Shown: positions 31,493 to 32,908 of the stretch, piece by piece
Layout of the letters: each line of letters starts with the position of its first letter
Position numbering within the stretch: the first letter of the stretch is position 1
Assembly: GCF_020193655.1 (NCBI RefSeq)
Contig: NZ_JADYVE010000030.1
Span: 1-32,908 of the forward strand
DNA: 32,908 bases
Origin: Ensifer sp. IC3342
Lineage (GTDB): Bacteria > Pseudomonadota > Alphaproteobacteria > Rhizobiales > Rhizobiaceae
Reading direction: 5' to 3'
Notes under the pieces: generated by a model
Databases searched by the model: none
The model's input: only the letters and a program-made list of their open reading frames with translations
Told to the model about the DNA's origin: nothing
Position numbers and translations under genes: made by a program

Positions 31493-32572
31493 TCACCTCA
31501 AATTGCTCTTCGGAAACAGCACACGATCGGGTTCCGCATTCATTCGCGCCAGCATTTCCTTGATCAAGCGTGTCTTGGTGCGCCCCGCTTCCTTCGGCGG
31601 CACGAGGTAACGTACGATGGCCTCCAGCCAGGTGTTTTCACTGACGCGAAAATGAACCACGGGATGCTCCTTCACTTCGAGTTCGTCCACCGGCGTTTTC
31701 GATAGGATGTGCTTATAGACCTTCACCTTCTGGCTCATGATATCGCCGAGTTGCTCTTCGACGACCTCTCTCATCGTTAGCGCTACGAATTCCAAATCGC
31801 TTTCATACGCCAGCTGGAACTTGATTTCGTTCCAGACGTAGGGAAACAGCGGCCAGGAGTAGTTGAAGACCGGCGTGTCGAAGACGGTGGAGTTCGGAAA
31901 CTTGATGATGCGTCCACTCGGATGGTCGGTCCAAAGATATTCGCCGCCGAATTCCCATAACGTCGTGTCGAGATAGCTGACATCAACGACATCGCCATGG
32001 GCATCGCCGATGCGGATGCGGTCACCAACGCGATAAGGCGCCCTGGCCAGAATATAAATCCACGCGATGAAACTGGAGATCGGCATTTGCAGCGCAAAGC
32101 CGAGAATTAATGAAATCAGGCCGAGCGAAACAACCGCGCCGTACCAGTTCACGAATAAAACTGAAATGGCCACGAAGACGACGGCGATGACGACGACCAA
32201 TCGAAAAATTCGTATCAGGTTAAAACGCGAAACACGATTGGGAATTCGGCCTATCAGAAAGACTTCGATAACATTCGCCACGGTCAGCAAAACGAAAATG
32301 ACAAGGCCGCCCCTGACGTAGTTCCGCACGCGGACCTGCAAAGCCGCGTCAAGCCATTCTATGCGCCAATTGAGCAGCACTTGGATGCCAAAAAGCAGCA
32401 AGGCGGCGGCAGCGAAGCCAACCGTCCACCACACGTCTGCCTTGCGAAAGCTGAAGCGAAATTTTTCCTCGGGCTTTTTCGCCTTCTGCTGCATCTTTTT
32501 TGGATCTGCAGTCTGTTGCGCAGCCCGTTCGAGCCGGGAAAGGTTCTCCTGTTTCTCGTCGCGTCGTTCCAT
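31493..32572 (-). CDS. MscS-family mechanosensitive ion channel
   Basis: This 359-residue protein starts MERRDEKQENLSRLERAAQQ at ATG 32572. An open frame extends to 32740 but those residues look non-coding and GTGGAA precedes 32572. A charged N-terminal helix is followed by four or so transmembrane helices, the last two being VVVIAVVFVAISVLFVNWYG and VSLGLISLILGFALQMPISS. The latter leads into the MscS beta domain RAPYRVGDRIRIGDAHGDVV, with YLDTTLWEF and IIKFPNSTVFDTPVFNYSWP. MscS-type channels gate on membrane tension and release solutes on hypo-osmotic shock. The gene converges with the mobilisation module and looks intact. Confidence 0.9.
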   Translation of the reverse strand: MERRDEKQENLSRLERAAQQTADPKKMQQKAKKPEEKFRFSFRKADVWWTVGFAAAALLLFGIQVLLNWRIEWLDAALQVRVRNYVRGGLVIFVLLTVANVIEVFLIGRIPNRVSRFNLIRIFRLVVVIAVVFVAISVLFVNWYGAVVSLGLISLILGFALQMPISSFIAWIYILARAPYRVGDRIRIGDAHGDVVDVSYLDTTLWEFGGEYLWTDHPSGRIIKFPNSTVFDTPVFNYSWPLFPYVWNEIKFQLAYESDLEFVALTMREVVEEQLGDIMSQKVKVYKHILSKTPVDELEVKEHPVVHFRVSENTWLEAIVRYLVPPKEAGRTKTRLIKEMLARMNAEPDRVLFPKSNLR

Positions 32573-32908
32573 GGGTTCCACCCCGGTGTGGCCATTCACG
32601 CCCCGCCAGTGCCATCTCTTTCCTCGACGACGGCCTGCCGGTGACGCCTCGCCATATGGCAAGGTTTGAGTGGACAGTCCCGGCAAGCCGTCGTCGTTTC
32701 GCAGGCCTATGCTTGGGCCAAATTCGTCCGCACGGCCCAAGACAGCGAGTAGTCTAGTATACCATCATCAAACACCAAATATGGGTGGCAAGCGGTCGTC
32801 GCCAAGCTGATCCCCGAATGACGTGTTCGGGCCGCATTCCGGACCGGCATATTCTTGCTTGGCGATGAGGATCTCAGACGTTCAACTGCGATCGGGGTGG
32901 TGAACTGA
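32573..32908. other. Upstream region of the MscS gene and window edge
   Basis: No recognisable gene. The region should hold the promoter of the minus-strand MscS gene. Short frames near 32800-32908 have no family signature. Confidence 0.4.

Noticed and set aside
32573..32740. N-terminal extension of the MscS channel
   Set aside because: The residues are unlike the family, and a better ribosome binding site and the usual start lie at 32572.
1..32908. CRISPR arrays, tRNA or rRNA genes
   Set aside because: No regularly spaced repeats, clover-leaf or rRNA-like conserved sequence was seen on reading both strands.

Overview
The window looks like a replicon of a rhizobial alphaproteobacterium (Sinorhizobium/Ensifer or a close relative), probably an accessory or megaplasmid region. 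It is GC-rich and carries a 465-residue RTX-tagged GH16 glycanase of the ExsH type, paired DUF1254 proteins, two ABC uptake systems, a mobilisation module and many broken insertion sequences. The assignment comes from reading gene content; no search was run.

Layout. 1-134 is the tail of an AttH/CrtC-type lipocalin protein. 169-405 is a tyrosine-recombinase fragment. 766-3759 (minus) holds two tandem DUF1254/DUF1214 exported proteins, with a scrap of a third copy just downstream. 4376-5773 is an exsH-like secreted endoglycanase followed by a perfect 13-bp hairpin. 5774-8690 is decayed DNA: an MFS transporter tail, one copy of a dispersed repeat, a WGR-domain gene, and a 5'-truncated IS66 whose tnpC is broken by an 8-bp tandem duplication.

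8690-12716 (minus) is the most unusual part. Three genes have no recognised function: a Cys-rich protein, a 191-residue glycine-zipper protein and a 258-residue glycine-zipper protein. They sit next to a protein with a beta/gamma-crystallin-like domain. The Cys-rich and 191-residue proteins share an N-terminal leader. The two leader genes have matching upstream spacers, and each spacer follows a glycine-zipper coding region (one intact, one decayed). The arrangement reads as a tandemly duplicated two-gene cassette with divergent cargo. Base composition looks lower in GC than the flanks. I treat this as the candidate undescribed system.

13138-13663 is an IS110/IS630 remnant junction. 13676-15729 holds a FadR-type GntR regulator, the C-terminal domain of an MlrC-like protein, and a histidine phosphatase lacking its start; the last two are fused head to head. 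16043-23283 (minus) is a complete Opp/Dpp-type operon in the order binding protein, fumarase-superfamily lyase, two permeases and two ATPases, with a divergent LysR regulator (23409-24293). Transport of a substrate and its cleavage by the lyase are probably linked.

24572-27898 (minus) is a second system: a taurine/sulfonate-type (SsuABC/NMT1) ABC transporter and a 2-oxoglutarate/Fe(II) dioxygenase with a frameshift. Its binding protein has lost its N-terminus where a mobilisation module (oriT-like inverted repeat, MobC-like protein, 830-residue relaxase, small membrane protein; 27905-31089) begins. The window ends with an MscS-type channel gene (31493-32572, minus). I saw no tRNA, rRNA or CRISPR array.
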